DNA of 64,000 nt from Pseudomonas pharyngis (GTDB taxonomy: Bacteria; Pseudomonadota; Gammaproteobacteria; Pseudomonadales; Pseudomonadaceae). The translations under genes were made by a program, and so were the position numbers. Of this stretch, positions 24,447 to 34,200 are shown in pieces. Under the pieces are notes generated by a model. That model was not told the DNA's origin. It saw only the letters and a list, made by a program, of their open reading frames with translations, and searched no databases. The DNA lies in contig NZ_BQID01000010.1 in assembly GCF_021602345.1 (NCBI RefSeq), positions 62,001 to 126,000 on the forward strand, in the 5' to 3' direction. Position 1 is the stretch's first letter. Each line of letters starts with the position of its first letter.

Positions 24447-26131
24447 AAGACTTCGCCGGGTTATACGCCGAACTCGACGCCACCACCTCGAGCAACGCCA
24501 AACTGGCAGCGATGCAAACCTACTTCGCCCAGGCGCAACCGCAAGATGCCGCCTGGGCCGTGTACTTTTTGTCCGGCGGGCGGCCACGGCAACTGGTTCC
24601 GGTGAGAGTTCTGCGCGAACTCGCTGTTGAAACGTCCGGACTTGAGCCATGGCTGTTCGAGGAGAGCTATCAAGCGGTCGGCGATCTGGCGGAAACCATT
24701 TCGCTGGTGCTGCCGGAACACCCGCACACGTCGCAGGCCGGGCTCGCCGAATGGATCGAAGACAAACTGCTGCCCCTGCGCGGTGAAACCCCGGAATACC
24801 TCGCCCACCAATTGCCCGCTCTGTGGGCGCAACTGGATCGGCCGAGCCTGATGCTGTGCATCAAACTGATCACCGGCAGCTTCCGGGTCGGCGTGTCCAA
24901 ATTGCTGGTGACCCGCGCTCTGGCTTCCATGGCCGGGCTCGACAGCAAACGCGTGGCGCAACGGCTGGTGGGTTACACCGACCTGTCCAACCGGCCGAAC
25001 GCCGCCGCTTACCTGAAACTGATCGCCCCCGAATCCAGCGACGAGCACGCCCAGCGCGGCGGCCAGCCCTACCCGTTCTTCCTCGCCCATGCGCTGGCGC
25101 AACCGGTTGAAACATTCGAGGCCCTGCTCGGGCCGCCGAGCAACTGGCAGGTGGAATGGAAGTGGGACGGCATTCGCGCACAGGTGGTCAAGCGTGACGG
25201 GAAACTGTGGGTCTGGTCGCGCGGCGAGGAATTGGTCACCGAGCGTTTTCCCGAATTCGACACGCTGCTGCACGGTTTACCCGACGGCACGGTGATCGAC
25301 GGCGAGATCGTGGTCTGGAAGAACAACCGCCCGGTCACCGAAGACGCGTTCGATCCGCAGTCGACAGAAGCCCCGGCGGTGCAACCCTTCGCACTGTTGC
25401 AACAACGGATCGGCCGCAAGTCACTGGACCGCAAAATCCTCGAAGACGCGCCGGTGGTGATACTCGCCTACGACCTGCTCGAATGGCAGGGCGAAGACTG
25501 GCGCAACCAGCCCCAGGCCAGGCGTCGCGAGCAACTGGAGCAGGTCATCGCCCGCTGCAACAACCCGGTGCTGCTGCCGTCGCCGACCCTGACCGGTGAC
25601 GACTGGTTCGATCTCGCCCGCCAGCGCGAAGCCTCCAGACGACTGGGGGTAGAAGGCATGATGCTCAAGGCCAGGGATGCGATGTATGGCGTCGGTCGCA
25701 CCAAGGACATGGGCGTGTGGTGGAAATGGAAGGTCGACCCGTTCAGCGTCGACGCGGTGTTGATCTACGCCCAGCGCGGACACGGTCGCCGCGCCAGCCT
25801 TTACAGTGATTACACCTTTGCGGTGTGGGACGGCCCGCCCGGTGCCAGTGCCCGGGCGCTGGTGCCCTTCGCCAAGGCCTATTCCGGGCTGACCGATGCG
25901 GAAATGCGCGAGGTCGACAGCATCGTGCGCAAGACCACCGTGGAAAAATTCGGCCCGGTCAGCAGTGTGAAGCCGAGCCTGGTGTTCGAACTCGGTTTCG
26001 AAGGCATCGCCCTCTCCCGCCGACACAAGAGCGGCATCGCCGTGCGCTTCCCGCGCATGCTGCGCTGGCGCCAGGACAAAACCGTCGAAGAAGCGGACAG
26101 CCTGGCAACCTTGCAGAACCTGTTGGCCTGA
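24443..26131 (+). CDS. ATP-dependent DNA ligase of the Lhr-associated repair set
   Basis: The 562-aa protein has an N-terminal helical DNA-binding domain (about 1-200). The adenylation domain carries the nucleotidyl motif KWDG (Lys240) and motif DGEIVVW. A C-terminal OB domain includes KWKVDPFSVDAVLIYAQRGHG. It is not a LigD fusion, since no polymerase or nuclease domain is attached. Coupled to the exonuclease gene, it would seal nicks in a stress or stationary-phase repair pathway. The family's physiological role is poorly known. Confidence 0.93.
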   Translation: MKDFAGLYAELDATTSSNAKLAAMQTYFAQAQPQDAAWAVYFLSGGRPRQLVPVRVLRELAVETSGLEPWLFEESYQAVGDLAETISLVLPEHPHTSQAGLAEWIEDKLLPLRGETPEYLAHQLPALWAQLDRPSLMLCIKLITGSFRVGVSKLLVTRALASMAGLDSKRVAQRLVGYTDLSNRPNAAAYLKLIAPESSDEHAQRGGQPYPFFLAHALAQPVETFEALLGPPSNWQVEWKWDGIRAQVVKRDGKLWVWSRGEELVTERFPEFDTLLHGLPDGTVIDGEIVVWKNNRPVTEDAFDPQSTEAPAVQPFALLQQRIGRKSLDRKILEDAPVVILAYDLLEWQGEDWRNQPQARRREQLEQVIARCNNPVLLPSPTLTGDDWFDLARQREASRRLGVEGMMLKARDAMYGVGRTKDMGVWWKWKVDPFSVDAVLIYAQRGHGRRASLYSDYTFAVWDGPPGASARALVPFAKAYSGLTDAEMREVDSIVRKTTVEKFGPVSSVKPSLVFELGFEGIALSRRHKSGIAVRFPRMLRWRQDKTVEEADSLATLQNLLA

Positions 26132-26152
26132 CCCCTTCCCCCACGCCTGCCC

Positions 26153-26261
26153 GATCGTTCCCACGCTCCGCGTGGGAATGCAGCCCGGGACGCTCCGCGT
26201 CCCATACAGCCGGACGCAGAGCGTCCATTGAGGCATTCCCACGCGGAGCGTGGGAACGATC
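26153..26261. repeat. 109-base compound palindromic repeat (copy 2)
   Basis: Same design and ends as the repeat at 23228-23329, with GATCGTTCCCACGCTCCGCG at one end. The two copies flank the exonuclease-ligase pair. The rest of the 328-base gap holds the transporter promoter. Confidence 0.8.
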
Positions 26262-26363
26262 CTCCGAACCATCCTGGTGCAGCTTTTCCGGCGTGCCCGT
26301 TTTCGTGCACTGACCGGCCCCAGCATGCACTTGCTACACCTTTTAAAACACTTGTTCGGGACT

Positions 26364-26381
26364 CTGGTTCGGAAATTGCTA
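26364..26381 (+). promoter_or_regulatory. sigma-54-type promoter of the amino acid transporter operon
   Basis: TGGTTCG-GAAA-TTGCT has the invariant GG (26366-26367) and GC (26378-26379) ten bases apart. It lies about 80 bases before the start codon at 26460. The match to TGGCACG-N4-TTGCW is good except at two bases. NtrC-type nitrogen control is the likely meaning. Confidence 0.6.
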
Positions 26382-26459
26382 CTTTCTATAAGTCGTAAGC
26401 GCTCCAGTAACAATCATTCCGCGCCACAAGCGCTCATATTGGTTCTTAGGGATTGAATA

Positions 26460-27242
26460 ATGAAAAAAGCATTGCTGACCCTTTCTGCACTGGCGTTGTG
26501 CATGGCCGCCGGCTCCGCGCTGGCCAAGGAATACAAAGAACTGCGGTTTGGCGTTGACCCTTCCTACGCACCGTTCGAGTCGAAAGCAGCAGACGGCAGC
26601 CTGGTTGGCTTCGACATCGATCTGGGCAACGCGATCTGCGCCGAGCTGAAGGTCAAGTGCAAATGGGTCGAAAGCGACTTCGACGGCATGATTCCGGGCC
26701 TCAAGGCCAATAAATTCGACGGCGTGATCTCGTCGATGACCGTTACCGAAGCCCGCGAAAAAGTCATCGACTTCTCCAGCGAGCTGTTCTCCGGCCCGAC
26801 GGCCTACGTGTCGAAAAAAGGTTCGGGCATCACCGACGACGTCGCTTCCCTGAAAGGCAAAACCGTCGGCTACGAGCAAGGCACCATCCAGGAAGCCTAT
26901 GCCAAAGCCGTGCTGGACAAGGCGGGCGTGAAAACCCAGGCCTATCAGAACCAGGACCAGGTGTATTCCGACCTGACCTCCGGCCGTCTCGATGCGGGCA
27001 TTCAGGACATGTTGCAGGCCGAACTGGGCTTTCTGAAGTCGCCGCAGGGCGCCGATTATGAAGTCAGCAAGCCGGTCGACAACCACTTGCTGCCAGCCAA
27101 GACCGCTGTCGGTATTAAGAAAGGTAACACCGAGCTGAAAGCGCTTTTGGATAAAGGTATCAAAGCGTTACACGATGATGGCAAATACGCAGAGATTCAA
27201 AAGAAACACTTTGGCGATCTGAATCTGTACAGCGGCAAATAA
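26460..27242 (+). CDS. periplasmic binding protein for a basic amino acid (HisJ/ArgT/AotJ type)
   Basis: The 260-aa precursor has a clear signal peptide (cleavage after SALA). The mature protein has the polar amino acid family pattern: RFGVDPSYAPFESK, GFDIDLGNAICAELK, DGVISSMTVTEAREKVIDFS, and GRLDAGIQDM. It resembles binding proteins for histidine, arginine, lysine or ornithine; the exact ligand cannot be told. It is the first gene of a five-gene operon and is followed by a hairpin that would raise its level above the permease genes. Confidence 0.9.
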   Translation: MKKALLTLSALALCMAAGSALAKEYKELRFGVDPSYAPFESKAADGSLVGFDIDLGNAICAELKVKCKWVESDFDGMIPGLKANKFDGVISSMTVTEAREKVIDFSSELFSGPTAYVSKKGSGITDDVASLKGKTVGYEQGTIQEAYAKAVLDKAGVKTQAYQNQDQVYSDLTSGRLDAGIQDMLQAELGFLKSPQGADYEVSKPVDNHLLPAKTAVGIKKGNTELKALLDKGIKALHDDGKYAEIQKKHFGDLNLYSGK

Positions 27243-27248
27243 TGCCCC

Positions 27249-27276
27249 GGCGCCCATCCTCGATGGGCGCCTTTTT
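27249..27276 (+). terminator. intra-operon terminator/attenuator
   Basis: GGCGCCCATC and GATGGGCGCC pair around three bases and are followed by TTTTTC. It sits between the binding-protein gene and the permease genes, a common arrangement that gives excess binding protein. Confidence 0.8.
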
Positions 27277-27298
27277 CATTCAGTCAGGTTGCTGATTT

Positions 27299-28027
27299 AT
27301 GTTCGAAAACCTCTTACAAAATCTGGGGCTCTCCGCCTTCAGCCTCAAGGGTTTTGGCCCTTTGCTGTTGGAGGGCACCTGGATGACCATCAAATTGTCG
27401 GCGTTGTCGCTGCTGGTGGCCGTGTTGCTCGGCCTGCTCGGCGCCAGCGCCAAGCTGTCAAAAGTCAAACTGCTGCGCCTGCCCGCCCAGCTCTACACCA
27501 CGCTGATTCGCGGGGTGCCGGACCTGGTGCTGATGCTGCTGATCTTCTACAGCCTGCAAACCTGGCTGACGACGCTCACCGATTACCTGGAATGGGAATA
27601 CATCGAGATCGACCCGTTCAGCGCCGGGGTCCTGACCCTGGGCTTCATTTATGGCGCGTACTTCACTGAAACCTTTCGCGGGGCGATTCTCGCCGTGCCG
27701 CGCGGGCAGGTCGAAGCCGCCACCGCCTATGGCCTCAAGCGCGGTCAGCGCTTTCGCTTCGTGGTGTTCCCGCAAATGATGCGCTTCGCCCTGCCGGGCA
27801 TCGGCAACAACTGGATGGTGATGCTCAAGGCCACCGCGCTGGTTTCGATCATCGGCCTGGCCGATCTGGTCAAGGCCGCGCAGGATGCCGGCAAGAGCAC
27901 CTATCAACTGTTTTACTTCCTGGTCCTCGCCGCGTTGATCTACCTGCTGATCACCAGTGCCTCGAACATCATCCTGCGCTGGCTCGAACGCCGTTACGCC
28001 GCCGGTGCCCGGGAGGCCGTACGATGA
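27299..28027 (+). CDS. ABC amino acid permease subunit 1 (HisQ type)
   Basis: The 242-aa integral membrane protein has five predicted spans. It carries the EAA loop (EAATAYGLKRGQRFRFVVFPQMMRFALPG) that contacts the ATPase. The N-terminal LLEGTWMTIKLSALSLLVAV is typical of HisQ/GlnP permeases. Its stop overlaps the next start by four bases. Confidence 0.92.
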   Translation: MFENLLQNLGLSAFSLKGFGPLLLEGTWMTIKLSALSLLVAVLLGLLGASAKLSKVKLLRLPAQLYTTLIRGVPDLVLMLLIFYSLQTWLTTLTDYLEWEYIEIDPFSAGVLTLGFIYGAYFTETFRGAILAVPRGQVEAATAYGLKRGQRFRFVVFPQMMRFALPGIGNNWMVMLKATALVSIIGLADLVKAAQDAGKSTYQLFYFLVLAALIYLLITSASNIILRWLERRYAAGAREAVR

Positions 28028-28734
28028 TCGAACTCCTGCAGGAATACTGGAAAGCCTTCCTTTATACCGACGGTCAGAACATCACTGGCCTGGCGATGAC
28101 GATGTGGCTGCTCAGCGCCTCGATCTTCTTCGGTTTCCTCGTGTCGATTCCGCTGTCGATCGCCCGGGTCTCGCCGCACTTCTACATTCGCTGGCCGGTG
28201 CAGTTCTACACCTACCTGTTCCGTGGCACGCCGCTCTATATCCAGTTGCTGATCTGCTACACCGGGATCTACAGCCTGGCCGCCGTGCGCGCGCAGCCGC
28301 TGCTCGACAGTTTCTTCCGCGATGCGATGAACTGCACGATCCTGGCCTTCGCCCTCAACACCTGCGCCTACACCACGGAGATTTTCGCCGGGGCGATCCG
28401 CAGCATGAACCACGGCGAAGTCGAAGCGGCTAAGGCCTACGGCCTGACCGGCTGGAAGCTGTATGCCTACGTGATCATGCCGTCGGCGCTGCGCCGTTCG
28501 TTGCCGTACTACAGCAACGAAGTGATCCTGATGCTGCATTCGACCACCGTGGCCTTCACCGCGACCATCCCCGACATCCTGAAAGTCGCGCGGGACGCCA
28601 ACTCGGCGACCTTCCTGACCTTCCAGTCGTTCGGCATCGCCGCGCTGATCTACCTGACCATCACCTTTGCGCTGGTCGGCCTGTTCCGCCTTGCCGAACG
28701 CCGATGGCTGGCGTTCCTCGGCCCGACCCACTAG
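28024..28734 (+). CDS. ABC amino acid permease subunit 2 (HisM type)
   Basis: The 236-aa permease partner has five spans. The EAA loop reads EAAKAYGLTGWKLYAYVIMPSALRRSLP. GLAMTMWLLSASIFFGF resembles HisM/ArtM-type starts. It would form a heterodimer with the product of 27299-28027. The start is an ATG in a four-base overlap. Confidence 0.92.
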   Translation: MIELLQEYWKAFLYTDGQNITGLAMTMWLLSASIFFGFLVSIPLSIARVSPHFYIRWPVQFYTYLFRGTPLYIQLLICYTGIYSLAAVRAQPLLDSFFRDAMNCTILAFALNTCAYTTEIFAGAIRSMNHGEVEAAKAYGLTGWKLYAYVIMPSALRRSLPYYSNEVILMLHSTTVAFTATIPDILKVARDANSATFLTFQSFGIAALIYLTITFALVGLFRLAERRWLAFLGPTH

Positions 28735-28746
28735 GACCCTTTAGAG

Positions 28747-29865
28747 ATGCGTCATCAGATACACGACCTGCTGGCCCCGCTGCCGGGGACCGCTCGACAG
28801 ATCCACAGCTTTCATTTCGGCCCGGACAAGGCCCAGGGCAAGATCTACATCCAGTCATCGCTGCACGCCGACGAACTGCCCGGCATGCTCGTGGCCTGGC
28901 ACCTCAAGCAGCGTCTGGCGGAGCTGGAAGCCGCCGGCCGCCTGCGCAGCGAAATCGTGCTGGTGCCGGTAGCCAACCCGGTCGGCCTCGAACAGGTGCT
29001 GATGGACGTGCCGCTGGGCCGCTACGAACTGGAGAGCGGACAGAATTTCAACCGCTGGTTCGTCGACCTCAGCGAGGAAATCGGCAACGAGATCGAAACA
29101 CAGCTGTGCGACGACCCGCAGCGCAACCTCGAGCTGATCCGCGCCAGCCTGCGCAATGCCCTCGCCCGCCACACCGCCACGACTCAGCTGCAATCCCAGC
29201 GTCTGACCCTGCAACGGCTGGCCTGCGATGCGGACATGGTGCTCGACCTGCATTGCGATTTCGAATCCGTGGTTCACCTCTACACCACGCCCGAGGCCTG
29301 GTCGCAGGTCGAGCCGCTGGCGCGCTATATCGAATCCCAGGCGAGCCTGTTGGCCACCGACTCCGGCGGCCAGTCGTTCGATGAGTGCTTCACCCTGCTG
29401 TGGTGGCAATTGAAGGAGCGCTTCGGCGACCACTTCGAGATTCCACTGGGCAGTTTCTCGGTCACCGTCGAGTTGCGCGGTCAGGGGGATGTCACCCATC
29501 CGCTGGCCAGTCGCGATTGCCAGGCGCTGATCGATTACCTGATCCATTTCGGCGCCATCGTCGGCGACCCAAAAGCCTTGCCCGCCCTGCCACACCCCGC
29601 CACACCGCTGGCCGGCGTGGAACCGGTGGCCACCCCCGTCGGTGGCCTGCTGGTCTATACCGCCACGCCCGGCCAGTTTCTGGAAGCCGGGCAGAAAATC
29701 GCCGAAATCATCGACCCGATCAACGACCGGGTTACGCCAGTCCATTGCACCGCTTCCGGTCTGCTCTATGCCCGCTCGCTGCGGCGCATGGCCACCGCCG
29801 GGATGGTGATCGCCCACGTCGCGGGCGCCGAAGCCTATCGCAGCGGCTATCTACTTTCGCCTTGA
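28747..29865 (+). CDS. M14/succinylglutamate desuccinylase-like zinc amidohydrolase
   Basis: The 372-aa protein belongs to the AstE/aspartoacylase branch of M14 carboxypeptidases. HADE (His40, Glu43) and a DLHCD segment around residue 166 provide the zinc ligands. [10 protein letters not shown] and an N-acyl-substrate Arg region follow. The C-terminal 100 residues form a beta-barrel-like domain. It sits inside the amino acid transporter operon between permease and ATPase genes, so it may release an amino acid from an imported N-acyl compound. That role is an inference. Confidence 0.85.
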   Translation: MRHQIHDLLAPLPGTARQIHSFHFGPDKAQGKIYIQSSLHADELPGMLVAWHLKQRLAELEAAGRLRSEIVLVPVANPVGLEQVLMDVPLGRYELESGQNFNRWFVDLSEEIGNEIETQLCDDPQRNLELIRASLRNALARHTATTQLQSQRLTLQRLACDADMVLDLHCDFESVVHLYTTPEAWSQVEPLARYIESQASLLATDSGGQSFDECFTLLWWQLKERFGDHFEIPLGSFSVTVELRGQGDVTHPLASRDCQALIDYLIHFGAIVGDPKALPALPHPATPLAGVEPVATPVGGLLVYTATPGQFLEAGQKIAEIIDPINDRVTPVHCTASGLLYARSLRRMATAGMVIAHVAGAEAYRSGYLLSP

Positions 29866-29878
29866 GGATGCCTGTCCC

Positions 29879-30643
29879 ATGTACAAATTGACCGTTGAAG
29901 GCTTGCACAAAAGCTATGGCGACCATCAGGTGCTCAAAGGCGTGTCGCTCAAGGCCAGGACCGGCGACGTGATCAGCCTGATCGGCGCCAGCGGCTCGGG
30001 CAAAAGCACCTTTTTGCGCTGCATCAACTTTCTCGAACAACCCAACGACGGCGCGATGAGCCTCGATGGCCAGGCGATCCGCATGGTCACCGACCGCCAC
30101 GGCATGCACGTCGCCGACGCCGATGAACTGCAACGCCTGCGCACCCGCCTGGCCATGGTGTTCCAGCATTTCAATCTGTGGAGCCACATGACCGTGCTGG
30201 AAAACATCACCATGGCCCCGCGCCGGGTGCTGGGCTGCAGCAAGCAGGAAGCCGACGACCGCGCCCGCCGTTATCTGGAAAAGGTCGGTTTGCCGGCGCG
30301 GGTGGCGGATCAGTACCCGGCGTTCCTCTCCGGCGGCCAGCAGCAACGGGTGGCGATTGCCCGGGCTTTGGCGATGGAGCCGGAAGTCATGCTGTTCGAC
30401 GAACCGACCTCGGCGCTCGATCCGGAGCTGGTCGGCGAAGTGCTCAAGGTGATTCAGGGCCTGGCCGAGGAAGGCCGGACCATGATCATGGTCACCCACG
30501 AAATGAGCTTTGCCCGCAAGGTCTCGAGCCAGGTGCTGTTCCTGCATCAAGGGCTGGTGGAGGAAGAAGGCGCGCCGGAAGAGGTGCTGGGCAATCCGAA
30601 GAGCGAACGCCTGAAGCAATTTCTCAGCGGCAATCTCAAGTAA
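29879..30643 (+). CDS. ABC amino acid transporter ATPase (HisP type)
   Basis: The 254-aa ATPase has Walker A (GASGSGKS, about 36-43), Q-loop in FQHFNLW, signature LSGGQQQR, Walker B MLFDEPTS and the H-loop in THEMSF. The insert [18 protein letters not shown] is typical of the HisP/ArtP group with basic ligands. It is the last gene of the transporter operon. Confidence 0.94.
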   Translation: MYKLTVEGLHKSYGDHQVLKGVSLKARTGDVISLIGASGSGKSTFLRCINFLEQPNDGAMSLDGQAIRMVTDRHGMHVADADELQRLRTRLAMVFQHFNLWSHMTVLENITMAPRRVLGCSKQEADDRARRYLEKVGLPARVADQYPAFLSGGQQQRVAIARALAMEPEVMLFDEPTSALDPELVGEVLKVIQGLAEEGRTMIMVTHEMSFARKVSSQVLFLHQGLVEEEGAPEEVLGNPKSERLKQFLSGNLK

Positions 30644-30702
30644 AACTATTGCCCGGTCGGCGCGGTCATTGAAGGAACATCTTCAGAGCACACGTCGCCG
30701 GC

Positions 30703-33189
30703 ATGGGCACTTCCACCGACTTCGCCAAACACTGGTTCAGCGCCCGCGACTGGAAGCCGTTCGCCTTTCAGAAACAGGTATGGGCCGCAGTCAAACGTGG
30801 CGAATCAGGCCTGCTGCATGCCAGCACCGGCGCAGGTAAAACCTACGCGGTTTGGTTTGCCGCGCTCAATCGCTTTGCCCGCTCCCGGCCTGTTGCTGAA
30901 ACCACCCGTAAACGCAAACCACCCGCCGAACCGCTGACTGTCTTGTGGATCACCCCAATGCGGGCGCTGGCCGCCGACACCGCGCGCGCCCTGCAAGCGC
31001 CGCTGGACGATCTGCAGATCCCCTGGAGCGTCGGCCTGCGCACCGGCGACACCGGCAGCAGCGAACGCGCCCGGCAGAACCGGCGCCTGCCCACCACGTT
31101 GATCACCACCCCGGAGAGCCTGACCCTGATGCTCGCCCGTGCCGACGCGCAAACGGCGCTGTCGACGCTGCGCATGGTCGTGGTGGACGAGTGGCACGAA
31201 TTGCTCGGCAACAAGCGCGGCGTGCAATTGCAACTGGCCCTCGCCCGACTGCGCCGCTGGCACCCGGGGCTGATCGTCTGGGGCGTTTCCGCAACGCTCG
31301 GCAATCAGTCCCACGCCGAACAGGTGCTGATCCCACAGGGCGGTGGCGTCAGTATTCAGGGGCAAAGCGAAAAGTCGCTCAAGGTCGACACGCTGCTCCC
31401 ACCGGCGATCGAACGCTTTCCCTGGGCCGGGCACATCGGTCTGAAGATGTTGCCGCAGGTGGTCGCCGAACTGGACGTTTGCGCCAGCAGCCTGGTGTTC
31501 ACCAACACCCGGGCGCAATCGGAAATCTGGTATCAGGCCTTGCTGGAAGCGCGGCCGGACTGGGCCGGATTGATCGCCCTGCACCACAGCTCGCTGTCCC
31601 GTGACACTCGCGACTGGGTGGAACAGGCGCTGAAGAACGGCCAACTCAAAGCCGTGGTCTGCACTTCCAGTCTGGATCTGGGGGTGGATTTCCTGCCCGT
31701 GGAGCGGGTGCTGCAGATTGGCTCCGCCAAAGGCGTGGCGCGGCTGATGCAGCGTGCCGGACGTTCGGGGCATGCGCCCGGCAGAACGTCGCGGGTCACC
31801 CTGGTGCCGACCCACAGCCTGGAGCTGATCGAAGCCGCAGCCGCTAGCGATGCTGTGGCACAGCGGCGGATCGAGCCGCGACTGTCACCGCACAAACCGC
31901 TGGATGTGCTGGTGCAACATCTGGTCAGCATGGCCCTGGGCGGTGGCTTTGTTCCCGATGAGCTGTACGAAGAAGTCCGTGGTGCCTGGGCCTATCGTGA
32001 CCTGACGCTCGCGGACTGGGCCTGGGCGCTGGCGTTCGTACGCCACGGCGGGATGTCGCTGACGGCGTATCCGGATTACCGCCGGGTCGAGCCGGATGAA
32101 CACGGGATCTGGCGCGTCCCCGATGCCCGCCTGGCGCGCCGCCATCGCATGAGCATCGGCACCATCGTCAGCGATGCCAGCATTCATCTGAAGTTCTGGA
32201 GCAAGGGTGGTGGCGGCAAACAACTGGGCAGTGTTGAAGAAGGCTTTATCGCACGCCTCAAACCCGGCGATGGTTTTCTGTTCGCCGGGCGCTTGCTGGA
32301 ACTGGTGCGGGTGGAAAACATGACCGCCTACGTCAAACGCAGCACGGCGAAAAAAGCTGCCGTACCGCGCTGGAATGGCGGGCGCATGCCGCTGTCCAGC
32401 GAACTGGCTGAAGCGGTGGTCAGCCGTTTCAGCGCGGCGGCGCACGGTGAGTTTGCCGGACCGGAAATGCAGGCCTTGCGACCGCTGCTGGAAACCCAGA
32501 TGCGCTGGTCAGGCCTGCCGACCGTCAACAATCTGCTGGCCGAAGTGCTGAAATCCCGCGAAGGCTGGCACCTTTTCCTCTATCCGTTTGCCGGACGTCA
32601 GGTGCATCTGGGGCTGGCCAGCCTGCTGGCGTGGCGGGTCAGTCAGCGCCTGCCTGTGACCTTCTCGATTGCGGTCAACGATTACGGACTGGAATTGCTC
32701 AGCGCCACGCCCGTTGACTGGTCTGTGCAACTGGATGGCGCCCTGCTCGGTCCCGAGGGTTTGTTGAGGGATGTGCTGGCCAGCCTCAACGCGGGCGAAC
32801 TGGCGCTGCGCAGATTTCGGGAAATTGCGCGGATTGCCGGACTGGTGTTCGCCGGTTACCCCGGCGCGCCGAAAAGTACCCGTCAGGTCCAGGCTTCCAG
32901 CGGGCTGTTCTTCGAAGTGTTCAAACAATACGACGCCGGCAACCTGCTGCTGGCCCAGGCTGGGGAAGAAGTCCTGCGGGAAGAACTGGATATTCGTCGG
33001 CTGGAGCAGACACTGGAGCGAATCAACCGGATGAAACTCGATATGCACTTGATCAAACGTCCGACACCGCTCGGCTTTCCATTGCTGGTGGAACGCATGC
33101 GCGAAAGCATGAGCTCGGAAAAACTCGCTGACCGCATCCGGCGTATGGTCGGCGATCTGGAGAACACCGCCGACAAGGGCCAATCCTGA
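30703..33189 (+). CDS. Lhr-type DEXH helicase of the ligase-associated repair set
   Basis: The 828-aa protein is an Lhr-core helicase. Walker A is STGAGKT (41-47), the DEXH box is DEWH (about 159-162), and motif VI is [11 protein letters not shown]. The Lhr winged-helix and core C-terminal domains follow. Homologues unwind 3'-tailed RNA:DNA and DNA duplexes. It overlaps the pdeM start by one base. It belongs with the exonuclease and ligase at 23412-26131, from which the transporter operon separates it. Confidence 0.92.
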   Translation: MGTSTDFAKHWFSARDWKPFAFQKQVWAAVKRGESGLLHASTGAGKTYAVWFAALNRFARSRPVAETTRKRKPPAEPLTVLWITPMRALAADTARALQAPLDDLQIPWSVGLRTGDTGSSERARQNRRLPTTLITTPESLTLMLARADAQTALSTLRMVVVDEWHELLGNKRGVQLQLALARLRRWHPGLIVWGVSATLGNQSHAEQVLIPQGGGVSIQGQSEKSLKVDTLLPPAIERFPWAGHIGLKMLPQVVAELDVCASSLVFTNTRAQSEIWYQALLEARPDWAGLIALHHSSLSRDTRDWVEQALKNGQLKAVVCTSSLDLGVDFLPVERVLQIGSAKGVARLMQRAGRSGHAPGRTSRVTLVPTHSLELIEAAAASDAVAQRRIEPRLSPHKPLDVLVQHLVSMALGGGFVPDELYEEVRGAWAYRDLTLADWAWALAFVRHGGMSLTAYPDYRRVEPDEHGIWRVPDARLARRHRMSIGTIVSDASIHLKFWSKGGGGKQLGSVEEGFIARLKPGDGFLFAGRLLELVRVENMTAYVKRSTAKKAAVPRWNGGRMPLSSELAEAVVSRFSAAAHGEFAGPEMQALRPLLETQMRWSGLPTVNNLLAEVLKSREGWHLFLYPFAGRQVHLGLASLLAWRVSQRLPVTFSIAVNDYGLELLSATPVDWSVQLDGALLGPEGLLRDVLASLNAGELALRRFREIARIAGLVFAGYPGAPKSTRQVQASSGLFFEVFKQYDAGNLLLAQAGEEVLREELDIRRLEQTLERINRMKLDMHLIKRPTPLGFPLLVERMRESMSSEKLADRIRRMVGDLENTADKGQS

Positions 33190-33845
33190 TGAACGCGCCT
33201 TACCCCGTGCGTCTGGCAGGCGAAGACCTCTGGTTGCTGCCGGAAAAGGCGCTGTACTGGCCGGCGCAGCAGACGCTGCTGATTGCCGATGTGCATTTCG
33301 GCAAAGCGGCCGCTTATCGTCGCCTGGGGCAGCCGGTGCCGCAGGGCACTACGACGAGCAATATCGCTGTGATCGAGCAGTTGCTGGCAAAGCTGCCATG
33401 TCGGCAATTGATCTTTCTTGGGGACTTTCTGCACGGGCCCGGCTCCCACGCCACGGGCACCTTGAACGAATTGGCTCGGTGGCGCGAACGGCATAAGGAT
33501 CTGCCCATCACGCTGATTCGCGGCAATCATGACAAGCGGGCGGGCGATCCACCGCAGTCGCTGAATATCAGGGTGGTGCCGGAGCCCATGCTGCTGGGCC
33601 CCTTCTCGCTGCAGCACGAGCCGGATCCGCACCCTGAACGGCATGTCCTCGCAGGGCACGTACACCCGGTTTATCGATTGATCGGCAAGGGGCGCCAGCG
33701 TTTGCGGCTGGCGTGTTTCAGGCTGGGGGAACGCATCAGCCTGTTGCCGGCCTTTGGCGCCTTCACCGGCGGTTATCCGGTAGAGAAGGAAGACAGCTGT
33801 CGGATCTTTGTCATTGGCGACAACGAAATATGGCCCGTCGGCTGA
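33189..33845 (+). CDS. pdeM: ligase-associated metallophosphoesterase endonuclease PdeM
   Basis: The 218-aa enzyme has calcineurin-like metal motifs: ADVHFGK (Asp34, His36), GDFLHGP, RGNHD and GHVHP. These match the MPE member of the ligase-Lhr-MPE-Exo repair set. It is translationally coupled to the helicase gene (stop and start share one base). The 3' end of the gene forms the first arm of a strong hairpin. Confidence 0.9.
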   Translation: MNAPYPVRLAGEDLWLLPEKALYWPAQQTLLIADVHFGKAAAYRRLGQPVPQGTTTSNIAVIEQLLAKLPCRQLIFLGDFLHGPGSHATGTLNELARWRERHKDLPITLIRGNHDKRAGDPPQSLNIRVVPEPMLLGPFSLQHEPDPHPERHVLAGHVHPVYRLIGKGRQRLRLACFRLGERISLLPAFGAFTGGYPVEKEDSCRIFVIGDNEIWPVG

Positions 33846-33876
33846 CGTCCTGTTCAGGATTCAGCCGACGGGCCAT
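33830..33876. terminator. 16-bp hairpin formed by the end of pdeM and its 3' flank
   Basis: ATGGCCCGTCGGCTGA, which encodes the last residues and stop of pdeM, pairs perfectly with the complement at 33861-33876 across 15 bases. A convergent small gene ends at 33885. Confidence 0.6.
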
Positions 33877-33884
33877 ACGTTCAA

Positions 33885-34094
33885 TCAGGCGACGGGCGCG
33901 GGTGGCGGTTTGTCCGGCAACGTAGGTTCGCCGGGCTCGGTCGGTTCTTCGTTGGGGGTATCGGGATCGGGCTGGTGAGGAATTCCGCCGGCCGTCGCGA
34001 TGGGTGGGTGTGCCAACAACGACCAGGCCATTACGCCAACCTGATTGGGCTCGAGCCTTGCCAGTTCGGCAGTGATTTGCGGATCGATCTTCAT
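33885..34094 (-). CDS. 69-aa proline-rich small protein, unknown
   Basis: The protein starts MKIDPQITAELARLEPNQVGVMAW and ends in a Pro/Glu/Asp-rich tail (PDTPNEEPTEPGEPTLPDKP). GGAG lies just upstream of the ATG. There is no signal peptide or membrane span. It is probably a disordered protein conserved among relatives. Function unknown. Confidence 0.55.
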   Translation of the reverse strand: MKIDPQITAELARLEPNQVGVMAWSLLAHPPIATAGGIPHQPDPDTPNEEPTEPGEPTLPDKPPPAPVA

Positions 34095-34200
34095 GGAGCA
34101 CTCCTCGGCGAAGGCCCGTCCCGCTGTTCGCGAAACGGGCAGTACACCTCATAGAGTGTCTACCCGCCGAAGAATTCCCGGTAACTGCCGGATGGACGGA

